Of a DNA stretch of 64,000 nt, positions 8,687 through 16,763 are shown in pieces. The stretch spans positions 62,001 to 126,000 of the forward strand of contig CALUND010000011.1 of NCBI GenBank assembly GCA_944321925.1, given 5' to 3'. Each line of letters starts with the position of its first letter. Positions within the stretch are counted from its first letter, which is position 1. The translations under genes and the position numbers were made by a program. The stretch is from an uncultured Rikenellaceae bacterium (GTDB taxonomy: Bacteria; Bacteroidota; Bacteroidia; Bacteroidales; Rikenellaceae). The notes beneath the pieces are model-generated. The model worked only from the letters and a program-made list of their open reading frames with translations. It did not search any database and was not told the origin of the DNA.

Positions 8687-8934
8687 CAGGCTCAACCGGA
8701 TGTAAAGACTCTTGATATTCCGATGATTTCAGACTGTTCCGACAATCGGTTGACTTCGCTGGATGTAAGCCGAAATAAAAGCCTGGAGGAGATGGCTTGC
8801 GAAGGAAATTCCGGGGTAGAGTCCGTCTTTCAGGTGAAGACCTGTTTCAACAGTCGTTCGATACCCGAAAATTTACTACAGGGAGTTGGGAGTACAACGG
8901 CCAAACCATCCCTGTCGATTACCAGACAAGATAG
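8687..8934 (+). pseudogene. Remnant of a leucine-rich-repeat protein gene
   Basis: In one frame 8687-8812 reads like an LRR unit: VKTLDIP, then CSDNRLTSLDVSRNKSLEEM and CEGN, the spacing seen in surface LRR proteins of gut Bacteroidota. In another frame 8887-8931 reads WEYNGQTIPVDYQTR and ends at TAG, a tail found after such repeats. There is no start codon with a signal sequence, the units are in different frames and most repeats are missing, so the gene is decayed. Confidence 0.6.
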
Positions 8935-9000
8935 CGGATTCTCACAGAAGAGAGGGAAGATTGTTGCGGACGATCCCGAAAAGTCGGGCTTCTAAAGAAA

Positions 9001-9031
9001 GAACCTTACATGTCGACGACACGTAAGGTTC
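9001..9031 (-). terminator. Probable terminator of the trmH-like/panB operon
   Basis: Hairpin GAACCTTACATGT / ACACGTAAGGTTC with one mismatch and a 5-nt loop. On the minus strand it is followed by TTTCTTTAG. It lies about 95 nt past the panB stop. On the plus strand a T-run (9041-9048) follows more distantly, so it may work both ways. Confidence 0.7.
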
Positions 9032-9124
9032 TTAATGCCTCTTTTTTTATCGATCCCGAAACCCGATTCCACACCGACGAACCATGCGCCCGTCCATCAG
9101 GTTTCGTTTCCCGACGACGCCCCG

Positions 9125-9940
9125 TTAATACTGCTCCTTGTCCGACGGGAAATCGCCCCCCTTCACATCCGAAACATAGTGCGAAAAGGCCTCCGTCATG
9201 ACGCTGTGCAGATCGGCGTAGCGACGCAGGAAACGGGGTGAGAATTCATTGGTGATGCCGAGCATGTCGTGAGCCACCAGCACCTGACCATCCACGCCGT
9301 TGCCGGCACCGATCCCGATGACCGGAATATGCAGTTCGGAAGCGACCCGGGCACCGAGCACAGCCGGAATCTTCTCAAGTACCAGGGCAAAACAGCCTGC
9401 CTCTTCGAGCAGGTATGCGTCGCGCACGAGCTTTTCCGCTTCGGCCTCCTCCTTGGCCCGGACGCTGTAAGTACCGTATTTATGAATCGATTGAGGAGTA
9501 AGTCCGAGGTGCCCCATGATCGGGATGCCGGCCGAAAGAATCCGCTGCACGGACTCCATCACCTCCTCGCCCCCTTCGAGTTTCACCGCATCGGCTTCCG
9601 TCTCCTTCATGATTCGGACGGCCGAGGCGAGTGCCTCCTTGGAGTTTCCCTGATAGGTTCCGAACGGCAGGTCCACCACCACAAGGGCGCGTTTCACGGC
9701 ACGGGCTACGGAACGGCCATGGTAGATCATGTTGTCGAGTGTAATGGGAACCGTTGTTTCGAATCCGGCCATCACATTGGCAGCCGAGTCGCCCACGAGG
9801 ATCACATCGATACCGGCCGCATCAAGAATGCGGGCCATGGAATAGTCGTATGAGGTGAGCATGGCGATCTTTTCGCCGCGCTGTTTCATCTCGCTGAGAC
9901 GATAGGTAGTAACTGCTCTGAGCGTACTTTCTGTGGACAT
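9125..9940 (-). CDS. panB: 3-methyl-2-oxobutanoate hydroxymethyltransferase PanB
   Basis: 271 residues, usual length. PanB transfers a hydroxymethyl group from 5,10-methylene-tetrahydrofolate to 2-oxoisovalerate, making ketopantoate for pantothenate and CoA. Family landmarks are [15 protein letters not shown] near the start, [11 protein letters not shown] (metal-binding Asp), [16 protein letters not shown] with the SIHKYG that follows, and IGIGAG. It is translated immediately after the SpoU-type methyltransferase gene (2-nt gap). The start at 9940 fits family length and spacing. Confidence 0.97.
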   Translation of the reverse strand: MSTESTLRAVTTYRLSEMKQRGEKIAMLTSYDYSMARILDAAGIDVILVGDSAANVMAGFETTVPITLDNMIYHGRSVARAVKRALVVVDLPFGTYQGNSKEALASAVRIMKETEADAVKLEGGEEVMESVQRILSAGIPIMGHLGLTPQSIHKYGTYSVRAKEEAEAEKLVRDAYLLEEAGCFALVLEKIPAVLGARVASELHIPVIGIGAGNGVDGQVLVAHDMLGITNEFSPRFLRRYADLHSVMTEAFSHYVSDVKGGDFPSDKEQY

Positions 9941-9942
9941 AG

Positions 9943-10506
9943 CTATTGTTGATTACCGGCGGCCAAAGTTAAAGCTCTTTTCCGAGAATCGCAAAAGAAG
10001 TTCCACAAGACCACGCCGCCGCTGACAGCCACGTTGAGCGAGTGCTTCGTCCCGACCTGAGGAATCTCCAGCGCCCCGTCGCAAAACGGGAGAGCCTCTT
10101 CGGAAACCCCGAAAACTTCGTTGCCGAACACCAGGGCGTAACGCACCCCGGGATCAGGAGTAAAACGGTCGAGCATCGTACTCTCTGTCACCTGCTCCAC
10201 AGCCAGGATTCTGCACCCCTCCCGACGCAACTTCGCAAGCGCATCGGTAATCCGTTCGCAGGCCTCCCAGGGGACGGTCTCTTCTGCTCCCAGGGCCGTT
10301 TTGTGGATCTCCCGATGCGGAGGACGCGCCGTAATTCCGCATAACACGATCCGCGCCACCCCGAAGGCGTCGGCCGTTCGGAAAAACGATCCCACGTTAT
10401 TCAGGCTGCGGATGTTATCGAGGACCACAACAACGGGCATCTTCTCCATTCGGGCGAACTCCTCGGCAGAGGGACGACCCAACTCTTCATTGGCAATTTT
10501 TCGCAT
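9943..10506 (-). CDS. SpoU/TrmH family RNA 2'-O-ribose methyltransferase
   Basis: 187 residues from Met at 10506. A longer frame starts at 10533, but that would begin inside the promoter box. The three SPOUT motifs are present: [14 protein letters not shown] (motif 1 Asn and Arg), [15 protein letters not shown] (motif 2 Glu) and [17 protein letters not shown] (motif 3). These make the knotted SAM site that methylates a ribose 2'-OH in tRNA or rRNA; the exact target cannot be read from sequence. First gene of an operon with panB. Confidence 0.92.
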   Translation of the reverse strand: MRKIANEELGRPSAEEFARMEKMPVVVVLDNIRSLNNVGSFFRTADAFGVARIVLCGITARPPHREIHKTALGAEETVPWEACERITDALAKLRREGCRILAVEQVTESTMLDRFTPDPGVRYALVFGNEVFGVSEEALPFCDGALEIPQVGTKHSLNVAVSGGVVLWNFFCDSRKRALTLAAGNQQ

Positions 10507-10530
10507 CATACAGTTTGTTCCGATATTTTG

Positions 10531-10538
10531 CAAAAGTA
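10531..10538 (-). promoter_or_regulatory. Promoter -7 box for the trmH-like/panB operon
   Basis: Minus strand TACTTTTG followed by C, an exact TAnnTTTGY match, 25 nt before the chosen start at 10506. It mirrors the box for the divergent acetyltransferase gene. Confidence 0.65.
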
Positions 10539-10561
10539 ATCCACCGCACCCTATTTTTCAC

Positions 10562-10569
10562 TACTTTTG
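10562..10569 (+). promoter_or_regulatory. Promoter -7 box for the acetyltransferase gene
   Basis: Plus strand TACTTTTG, exact consensus, 17 nt before the ATG at 10586. Only 23 nt separate it from the opposing box at 10531-10538, so the two transcription units share one short control region. Confidence 0.65.
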
Positions 10570-10585
10570 AAGAAAATTCCTTGCC

Positions 10586-11146
10586 ATGAAGACGGAACGC
10601 GAAAAAATGATTGCCGGAGAGATGTACCGACCCGATGATCCGGAACTGACTGAGATACGCCGCCGGGCCGAAGAGCTGATGCGACGGCTTGCCGGCATCG
10701 GATTCGAAGACCCGGCCTACCGCGATGTTGTACGACAACTCTGTCCGGGTTGTGCGGACGACGTGATGTTCCGGCCTCCGTTTTACTGCGACTATGGGAT
10801 CAACATCACCTGTGGTCCGGGATGTTTTTTCAATTTCGACTGCGTGATACTCGATGTGGCGCCGGTAAAGATCGGGGCACGTTGCCTGTTCGCCCCGAAG
10901 GTACAGCTTCTGACGGCGACCCATCCGCTCGATCCCGCAGAACGAAGCAGCGGGCGGGAGTATGCGCAACCCATCACCATCGGCGACGACTGCTGGTTGG
11001 GTGGGGGAGCGATCGTCTGCCCGGGAGTTACGATCGGCGACCGTTCCGTGGTGGGTGCCGGAGCCGTCGTTACGCGCGATGTTCCTCCCGACACGATCGT
11101 TGCCGGCAATCCGGCCCGCATCCTGCGCAAATGGATGGAACGATAA
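10586..11146 (+). CDS. maa: Sugar O-acetyltransferase (maltose acetyltransferase type)
   Basis: 186 residues, the usual length of the Maa/LacA/NodL group, which moves acetyl from acetyl-CoA to a sugar hydroxyl. The N-terminus EKMIAGEMYRPDDPEL is the helical Maa cap domain. From about residue 70 the left-handed beta-helix hexapeptide repeats run through NITCGPGCFFNFDC, the catalytic-His region TATHPLDP, and the end repeats ITIGDDCWLGGGAIVCPGV and SVVGAGAVVTRDV. It is a single-gene unit facing away from the trmH-like/panB operon. Confidence 0.93.
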   Translation: MKTEREKMIAGEMYRPDDPELTEIRRRAEELMRRLAGIGFEDPAYRDVVRQLCPGCADDVMFRPPFYCDYGINITCGPGCFFNFDCVILDVAPVKIGARCLFAPKVQLLTATHPLDPAERSSGREYAQPITIGDDCWLGGGAIVCPGVTIGDRSVVGAGAVVTRDVPPDTIVAGNPARILRKWMER

Positions 11147-11252
11147 ACTCCTAACATGAAAAGAGCCGAGGCGAGTCGAACTCGGAAACTTTTCGAAGCA
11201 AGCACATGTCGATGCCTGCATGGTCGGGTTTACCCGACGAATAAGAAAAAAG

Positions 11253-11283
11253 AAAGCGGCTTGTGTATTTCACAGCCGCTTTT
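11253..11283 (-). terminator. Terminator after tRNA-Val
   Basis: Hairpin AAAGCGGCTTGTG / CACAGCCGCTTT (one bulge) directly 3' of the tRNA on the minus strand, followed by CTTTTTTCTTATTC. A second perfect hairpin, GTCGGGT/ACCCGAC, lies at 11223-11238. Confidence 0.8.
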
Positions 11284-11292
11284 CTGAATTTG

Positions 11293-11367
11293 TGGGAGCT
11301 GAGGGAGTCGAACCCCCGACCCTCTGCTTGTAAGGCAGACGCTCTGAACCAACTGAGCTAAGCTCCC
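11293..11367 (-). tRNA. tRNA-Val (anticodon TAC)
   Basis: 75-nt cloverleaf: acceptor GGGAGCT/AGCTCCC, D-arm with GTTGGTTC, anticodon stem TCTGC/GCAGA around loop CTTACAA (anticodon TAC), canonical T-loop TTCGACT and discriminator A. CCA is not encoded. Confidence 0.96.
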
Positions 11368-11386
11368 TTTCCTGTTGATTGCGGTG

Positions 11387-11417
11387 CAAAGGTAAGTCAA
11401 ATTTTCGGATCTCCAAA
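11387..11417 (-). promoter_or_regulatory. Promoter of tRNA-Val
   Basis: Minus strand TTTG (11417-11414), a 19-nt spacer and TACCTTTG (11394-11387) followed by C match both elements of the Bacteroidota housekeeping promoter. The box ends 19 nt before the tRNA. Confidence 0.85.
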
Positions 11418-11428
11418 TTTTCAGCACA

Positions 11429-11458
11429 AAAAAAATCGACTTGCAAGTCGATTTTTTT
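11429..11458 (-). terminator. Terminator of the PH-domain gene
   Basis: Perfect 30-nt palindrome with core TCGACTTGCAAGTCGA flanked by A7/T7, 76 nt past the stop of the gene at 11535. It insulates that gene from the tRNA-Val promoter and could work on either strand. Confidence 0.88.
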
Positions 11459-11534
11459 ATTTTCGGGGCACTCTTCGCCCAAAATCGGGAAATACACAAC
11501 TTCCTATTCCCCGCTATAGGCCCCTGCGCTCGCC

Positions 11535-12014
11535 CTATTCTCCGAAAAAACGGTGAATCTCCGAACAATCGTTGATCAGATATTGCTCTCCGTTCCTCAT
11601 TCGGATCAGAGTCAGCTCGTTCCAACGACTGGTATGCACCTTACAGCTACCTTTTTGCGGATGTCGGGCTTTTCCCCAATATCCTGTAAATCCGTTGCAT
11701 CCCAACCGGCGATGCATCTGTTTCGCCTCCTCCTCGGAAAGCGATTCATGCGAAACGATCTGCGCCCTGTTGAGCCGAACCGGATGAAAAAGCCGATTCA
11801 TGATCAGATCGTCACCGTCGACCTTCACGCCCAGCGGACAGTGCAAAACGCCCGATCCCAAAGCCAAAAACAACAGTGCCATCAAAGCGAATATCGCGGC
11901 ACGCAGATAGGGAGAGACATCCTGTTGATAAAGCGCCCAAATACAGAGAGAAAGTGCAAGAAACAGCACCATGATGCATCCGCATGTAACCGATTTGACC
12001 CGTTCACTCCACAT
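11535..12014 (-). CDS. Membrane protein with C-terminal PH-like domain
   Basis: 159 residues from Met at 12014 (MWSERVKS); the longer frame to 12065 adds 17 residues without known character. Two transmembrane helices (about 8-28 and 34-55) precede a small beta-rich cytoplasmic domain. LGVKVDGDDLIMNRLF near residue 60 and ELTLIRMRNGEQYLIND at the end are typical of bacterial PH-domain proteins of Bacteroidota. Role unknown. It ends before a palindromic terminator. Confidence 0.75.
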   Translation of the reverse strand: MWSERVKSVTCGCIMVLFLALSLCIWALYQQDVSPYLRAAIFALMALLFLALGSGVLHCPLGVKVDGDDLIMNRLFHPVRLNRAQIVSHESLSEEEAKQMHRRLGCNGFTGYWGKARHPQKGSCKVHTSRWNELTLIRMRNGEQYLINDCSEIHRFFGE

Positions 12015-12142
12015 ATTTTCCCGATTTCCGGATTTGTAGAGCAAAACCCGCGCCGAAACCATCATCGGGGCCCTGCAAACGACACATGGGACGGAAAGAG
12101 CAACGAAGCGGCTCCGAATCGGAACAGTTCCGGTAAAAAAAA

Positions 12143-12166
12143 GCGGCGGATTTTTCCATCCGCCGC
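12143..12166 (-). terminator. Terminator of the GH123-like gene
   Basis: Minus strand stem GCGGCGGAT / ATCCGCCGC with a short loop, then a run of T (complement of 12134-12142), 20 nt past the stop codon at 12186. Confidence 0.88.
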
Positions 12167-12185
12167 CCTTACGATTCTCTCTGCG

Positions 12186-13910
12186 CTACATCTCGTTCAA
12201 CAACTGCTTGGCCTCGTTGAGTCGTTCGTTCCACCCATCCGTACGCAGACGCACGGCGAACGGAGCGACCAGCTGGTCGAGTCGAGCGATCTGCAAGGAA
12301 TCGCCGGCGAACTGCTCGCGCAGCAAACGCATCTTCTCCCAATCCTGAATTCCCTCTACAAGCCGCTCGAAACGGATGGAGGAGCGCCCTTCCGGATAGA
12401 CTATGTAGGTATCTCCGGAAGCCCACGTGCGAAACCGTGCATCGCGGATCGGATCCTCCGTCCACGAATTGTAGGCCCAACGCAGGAACCCATCGTAATC
12501 GTGTGCGGCGGCATACCAGGCGTAATAGACCGCTTCAGCAGGATCGGATGAGGTGAACGTATTGGGAAACTCCGATGAACAGCAGACATAAAACGTGGTG
12601 TTGAGCCCGTTTTCACGCCGCAGACGGATATCCTCGGGATCGATCGGCCCGAAGATCGCGGCGCACATATCCTTGATATAGGGATATTTCTTGAAGATTT
12701 TATGGTTGTCGGCCAAGGCGATTCCCAATTCCGGTGCGACCTCGGCCAAGAGTGCCGTAGCTTCCGCCATATGCTCCGGAGAGCGTTCGTCCATGGCAAT
12801 ATTGGTAATCGAAAGCCACCCTTTCTCGTGCAAATGGTCGGTAAAGGCGAGTAGGAATGGGGTCCACATCTCCCGGAAAACGGGAGTTCCGGGATCAGCC
12901 TTCACATCGACGAATTCGCCCGTTTCTGCATCATAATAGTGCAGCATGTTGTTCCAGGGAATCATCGAGTAGCAGTTGATCATCTTGCGAACGCCCAAAT
13001 CCATCATAAACTCCACCCAGCGGTCGAAGACCTGAAAATCATACTCCCAACTGCCATCGGGATTTTTTGTCCAGACGATCATGTCGTCATACGGATCGTA
13101 ACACTGATTGTTCCAGGGATCTTTGTTCAGGGTGGCCGTAATGACTTTTTGCCCGGCGTCGGCGAGCAGCTTCATCGTAGGTTCCATTCGACGGAAGTGC
13201 TCGTCGCTCCACACAGGCACACCCTCCACCCGGGCCACAGAGGCAGGATGCTGCCACAGATCGAGGTGATAAACCCACTGCGAGGGATCGGGAAGGGTAC
13301 GATCGATCACTTCGAGACCCAAAGTCAACTGTTTGGAAAAATTCTTACCTTTCAGCTGCACCGGAGCGGTATAGAATCCCGGAGCGGCGTCGGCAGGGAT
13401 CTCCACCGTGATCCACACCGGACGTGTCGTTTGTACCGGAACGGTCAGTTTGGCGGCAGGGTCGAGCAGGTCGGGCTCCAGGTGGGAAGGTTCACCGGGC
13501 AGGCGCGCACCGCACGGATCTTTGGGATTAAAATCGTCGCTCAACACATATTTTACGAAGCGAGCCTGCGCTATTCCCTCCATCACACCCTGTTCGCCTT
13601 GGAAAGGAGCAATCGTGCAGGAGAGATTCCGAATCTCTGCCGGCGTCCAGACCACGATCTGGGCATGTACTTTTTCGCCCTTCCAACCGACGAGCGTTTG
13701 TTGTTCGGAGATTGTTCCAGCAAACGGTTCGGAACGGGGATAACGGATGTCCGTGGAGCCGAACGAGGCGTCAGCCACGGTCACGGCGTTCCAAATTTCG
13801 GGAGAGACAGCCAAAGGGTCGGCCGCTTCGCTCCAATCGAGACGGCTGTCGGATCGACTGCCACAGGAACCGACAATCAACAACAAAAAAAGGTAAACGA
13901 ATCTTTTCAT
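12186..13910 (-). CDS. GH123/DUF4091-type glycoside hydrolase lipoprotein
   Basis: 574 residues from Met at 13910; the open frame runs further to 14021, but the lipoprotein signal MKRFVYLFLLLIVGSC fixes the start and predicts lipidation at Cys16. An N-terminal beta-sandwich (about 50-225) precedes a TIM-barrel-like part and a C-terminal DUF4091 region (RWAYNSWTEDPIRDARF near residue 500). GH123 members are exo-N-acetyl-beta-galactosaminidases that use substrate-assisted catalysis with a DE pair; NIAMDERSP (about residue 375) fits that place. Substrate inferred only. A weak -7 box (TATATTTA) lies at 13949-13956. Confidence 0.85.
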   Translation of the reverse strand: MKRFVYLFLLLIVGSCGSRSDSRLDWSEAADPLAVSPEIWNAVTVADASFGSTDIRYPRSEPFAGTISEQQTLVGWKGEKVHAQIVVWTPAEIRNLSCTIAPFQGEQGVMEGIAQARFVKYVLSDDFNPKDPCGARLPGEPSHLEPDLLDPAAKLTVPVQTTRPVWITVEIPADAAPGFYTAPVQLKGKNFSKQLTLGLEVIDRTLPDPSQWVYHLDLWQHPASVARVEGVPVWSDEHFRRMEPTMKLLADAGQKVITATLNKDPWNNQCYDPYDDMIVWTKNPDGSWEYDFQVFDRWVEFMMDLGVRKMINCYSMIPWNNMLHYYDAETGEFVDVKADPGTPVFREMWTPFLLAFTDHLHEKGWLSITNIAMDERSPEHMAEATALLAEVAPELGIALADNHKIFKKYPYIKDMCAAIFGPIDPEDIRLRRENGLNTTFYVCCSSEFPNTFTSSDPAEAVYYAWYAAAHDYDGFLRWAYNSWTEDPIRDARFRTWASGDTYIVYPEGRSSIRFERLVEGIQDWEKMRLLREQFAGDSLQIARLDQLVAPFAVRLRTDGWNERLNEAKQLLNEM

Positions 13911-14268
13911 ACGCGGTTTCTTTTTCTTTAACGGGTTTCTGATGCGTGTAAATATAGAAAAAAACGAGCGGAGAGTCAAATGGAAAGCGAAGTTTTCAAG
14001 TTTGACTTTGCCGAGCGCCATCCTCCTAATTAAAACATGTGAAAAAGGCGAGCGCAGAAAATTCCGACCCGCTCGAGGTTTTTACCGTTCGAATTCCTGC
14101 GTTATGAATCAGCAGAGAGCCCTCATGAATAGAGTTTTTTCCCCCGATTCGCCGATATTCGGCTTTCCAAATTTTCTCCAGAGAGGACGGGTTTCGTTTT
14201 CCGCACATCGGCATTGCTACAGAACGGCACACACTCGCCGCAGTCTGCCCGAGAGAGATAAAAACAAC
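13911..14268. other. Intergenic region before the arginine decarboxylase terminator
   Basis: About 360 nt between a gene start and another gene's terminator on the same strand. It contains the probable promoter of the GH123-like gene (TATATTTA at 13949-13956 on the minus strand, 7 of 8 consensus). The rest is unassigned; open frames here lack protein-like composition. Confidence 0.5.
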
Positions 14269-14292
14269 GCCCGGAACACAACCGTTCCGGGC
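14269..14292 (-). terminator. Terminator of the arginine decarboxylase gene
   Basis: Perfect stem GCCCGGAAC / GTTCCGGGC with a 6-nt loop, then GTTGTTTTTATC on the minus strand. 32 nt past the stop. Confidence 0.9.
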
Positions 14293-14323
14293 GAACGCAA
14301 TCGTAAATATACGTAGTGAGAAA

Positions 14324-15718
14324 TCAATAGCCCAATACACGCATCATCGATCGATAGCTCTGCTCTTTGGCGAAAAGTCGGGTGTAATATTCGTTATCTC
14401 CCTTTTCCCGGTCGATGATGATGTGTTTCGGAGCTGGTGTGAGACAGTGCTGAATGCCTCCGAACCCGGCCAAAGACTCCTGATAGGCTCCCGTGTGGAA
14501 GAACCCCACGTACTGCGTCTCTCCGGGGGTCAGTTTCGGGAGGAAAATCGCATTGGTGTGCGACTCGCTGCTGTAGTAGTCTTCGCTGTCGCAGGTGAGC
14601 CCGCCGAGGAATACGCGACGATACTCCTTGTCCCAGTTGTTGATGGCCAGCATGATGTAACGCTGATTGATGCCCCACGTATCGGGCAGGGTCGTAATGA
14701 ACGAGCTGTCAATCATGTACCAGAGCTCGCGATCGTTCTGCTGTTTCTGATTGACGATCGAGTAGAGGGCTGCGCCGCTCTCACCGACCGTAAACGATCC
14801 GAACTCGGTAAACAGATTGGGCTCCTGCACCCCGGCCATGTTGCAGAGGTGTTTGATCTGAGCCACGATCTCCTCGGTCATGTATTCGTAATCGTACTCG
14901 AAGTCGAGCGAATTCTTGATCGGGAAGCCTCCTCCGATGTTGAGTGAATCCAACTCGGGACAGACGCGCTTCAACTCGCAATAGACATTGATACATTTGT
15001 TCAACTCGTTCCAGTAATAGGCCGTATCCTTGATGCCCGTATTGATGAAGAAGTGGAGCATTTTGAGCTGGAACTTCTTGTTGCCCTTGATCTTCTCTTT
15101 GTAAAGCGACACGATGTCGTTGTAACGGATTCCGAGACGCGACGTATAAAAATCGAACTTGGGCTCCTCCTCGCTGGCGATTCGGATTCCGATTTTACAG
15201 GGTCTGTCGACGGCGTCGGCAATCAGATCGACCTCCTCCTTGTTGTCGATCACCGGAATGGTATTTTCGAAGCCGTCACGGATCAACTGCGCAATATTCT
15301 CCACATACTGGGGCCGTTTGAACCCGTTGCAGACAATGTAACGATCGCAATCGATCACCCCCGCATCGTACAGTGCGTTGATGATATGGATGTCGTAAGC
15401 CGACGAAGTCTCCAGATGGATGTCGTTGCGCAAAGCCTCCTCCAGCACGAACGAGAAGTGGGAACTCTTCGTGCAGTAGCAATAGTTGTAGCTTCCCTTG
15501 TAGTCGACTTTGGCCATCGCAACATTGAAAAGGCGCTTGGCCCGATTGATCTGGGAAGAGATCTTCGGCAGATAGGTAATCTTCAAAGGGGTTCCGTACT
15601 GTTTGATGATATCCATCAGCGGAACATCGTGGAAATTGAGTTCTCCGTCCGTCACAGTGAATTCATCCTGAGGAAACTCGAAGGTCTGTTCGATCAGATC
15701 GATGTACTTGTTTTTCAT
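14324..15718 (-). CDS. Biosynthetic arginine decarboxylase, short Bacteroidota form (PLP, fold type III)
   Basis: 464 residues. The whole sequence follows the pattern of the roughly 464-residue arginine decarboxylases of Flavobacteriia: ITYLPKIS, YCYCTKSSHF (PLP Lys at about residue 84), HLETSSAYDI, ICNGF-like VCNGFKRPQY, LNIGGGFPIKNSL, FTEFGSFTVGESG and a GGLTCDSEDYY Cys near the C-terminus. It would make agmatine from arginine, the first step of polyamine synthesis. It is shorter than and distinct from the 630-residue SpeA. A diaminopimelate or ornithine decarboxylase is less likely because of the strong overall pattern. It stands alone, with its own terminator and an upstream inverted repeat. 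Confidence 0.88.
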   Translation of the reverse strand: MKNKYIDLIEQTFEFPQDEFTVTDGELNFHDVPLMDIIKQYGTPLKITYLPKISSQINRAKRLFNVAMAKVDYKGSYNYCYCTKSSHFSFVLEEALRNDIHLETSSAYDIHIINALYDAGVIDCDRYIVCNGFKRPQYVENIAQLIRDGFENTIPVIDNKEEVDLIADAVDRPCKIGIRIASEEEPKFDFYTSRLGIRYNDIVSLYKEKIKGNKKFQLKMLHFFINTGIKDTAYYWNELNKCINVYCELKRVCPELDSLNIGGGFPIKNSLDFEYDYEYMTEEIVAQIKHLCNMAGVQEPNLFTEFGSFTVGESGAALYSIVNQKQQNDRELWYMIDSSFITTLPDTWGINQRYIMLAINNWDKEYRRVFLGGLTCDSEDYYSSESHTNAIFLPKLTPGETQYVGFFHTGAYQESLAGFGGIQHCLTPAPKHIIIDREKGDNEYYTRLFAKEQSYRSMMRVLGY

Positions 15719-15749
15719 CTTTTCCGTTCAAATTTTACCAATCCAACTC

Positions 15750-15781
15750 AGCTACTTTTGTAATTTTCGAGCAAAGTAGCT
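15750..15781. repeat. Inverted repeat between arginine decarboxylase and the HU-like gene
   Basis: AGCTACTTT (15750-15758) and AAAGTAGCT (15773-15781) form a 9-bp inverted repeat with a 14-nt centre, 32-63 nt upstream of the arginine decarboxylase start. It could be an operator or a leader hairpin; no T-run suggests termination. Confidence 0.5.
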
Positions 15782-15893
15782 CGATCGGATTGCTTACATA
15801 CACGCCATGCAAAGGACGCAAATCTTTTCCATATTCCCAACGATTCTCCGAAAATAATCGCATTTATCAATAGGTATTTCGCCGGGAAATGCC

Positions 15894-15901
15894 TATTTTT
15901 G
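15894..15901 (+). promoter_or_regulatory. Promoter -7 box of the HU-like/lptE/secG operon
   Basis: TATTTTTG followed by T, an exact TAnnTTTGY match, 25 nt before the ATG at 15926. No good TTTG at the -33 position. Confidence 0.6.
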
Positions 15902-15925
15902 TCCTTTGGAAGAAAACATTTCAGA

Positions 15926-16714
15926 ATGATCAATAAAATCATCGCCGAATATTTACGGGCCGGACACAAACGGATAACGGTCCCCGGATTTGGAACCTTC
16001 ATGCGCAAAGAGAGCGGAGAGATTGTTTTTGTCGATCTCCTGCGCAACGACGACGGCGTCCTCTCCGAATTGGTACAACGCACGGGAAATTACAGCCCGG
16101 TCGAGGCTTCCGCAGTGATCGACCGTTTCATTTTCGAGATACGCCACCGGATTCAAACGGACGGAAAATCCCCGATCGAAGGACTCGGTACCATGACTGC
16201 AGCTCCGGACGGACGTTTCCTTTTCGAGGCGTCGAGAAACACGACAGCTGCCACAAGCCAGATCGACACGACGCAGGAGACTCCCCGCACTGTACGGACC
16301 AACCCCGTACAGGCATCGTCCCGTACAGCCCGGGTTCCTGACCCGCGAACGACAACGCCTCGCACAGTCCGGACCCCCGAGCCGCAACAAGTGGCACCGA
16401 CCCGCACGACTCGGACCCCGGCAGCACAAGCAACACAAACCGTACGCAGACCGAACTCCGAACCGATTGATCGGCCCACACGGATCCCTTCCGGAAGCGG
16501 CAATCCGATCGAAACGAACCGACCGGCACAACGCATCGCACGTCCGGCATCCGCACGCCAACCACGCCCCCAAACGGGAGCCAGACAATCTGTACGTTCC
16601 GGGAAGCCCGACAAACTGCTGATCATTGCGATCATCGTTGCCATCCTGGCCATCGCCGCCATGATATACGGCATCATGGTAAACAGTGCACCCGAACTCG
16701 ATCTGCTCCCGTAG
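15926..16714 (+). CDS. HU-CCDC81-like DNA-binding protein with C-terminal membrane anchor
   Basis: 262 residues from Met at 15926 (MINKIIAEYLRAGHKRITVPGFG); the earlier in-frame ATG would lie at the promoter box. Residues 1-100 look like the HU-related domain used by bacterial CCDC81-type proteins (VPGFGTFMRK, then EASAVIDRFIFEIRHRI). Residues about 105-225 are a low-complexity Thr/Pro/Arg/Ala linker, strongly basic. A single hydrophobic helix (LLIIAIIVAILAIAAMIYG) near the C-terminus would anchor it in the inner membrane with the HU-like part in the cytoplasm. It heads the operon with the sigma-54 activator 49 nt downstream. Confidence 0.75.
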   Translation: MINKIIAEYLRAGHKRITVPGFGTFMRKESGEIVFVDLLRNDDGVLSELVQRTGNYSPVEASAVIDRFIFEIRHRIQTDGKSPIEGLGTMTAAPDGRFLFEASRNTTAATSQIDTTQETPRTVRTNPVQASSRTARVPDPRTTTPRTVRTPEPQQVAPTRTTRTPAAQATQTVRRPNSEPIDRPTRIPSGSGNPIETNRPAQRIARPASARQPRPQTGARQSVRSGKPDKLLIIAIIVAILAIAAMIYGIMVNSAPELDLLP

Positions 16715-16763
16715 CCATCGCCGCACCCCCGAATTAAAAACCAATGAGGAGACACAACCATCT

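Noticed and set aside
11160..11240. GAGTCGAACTCG segment resembling a tRNA T-arm
   Set aside because: No other tRNA arms can be folded around it; it is only a short inverted repeat.
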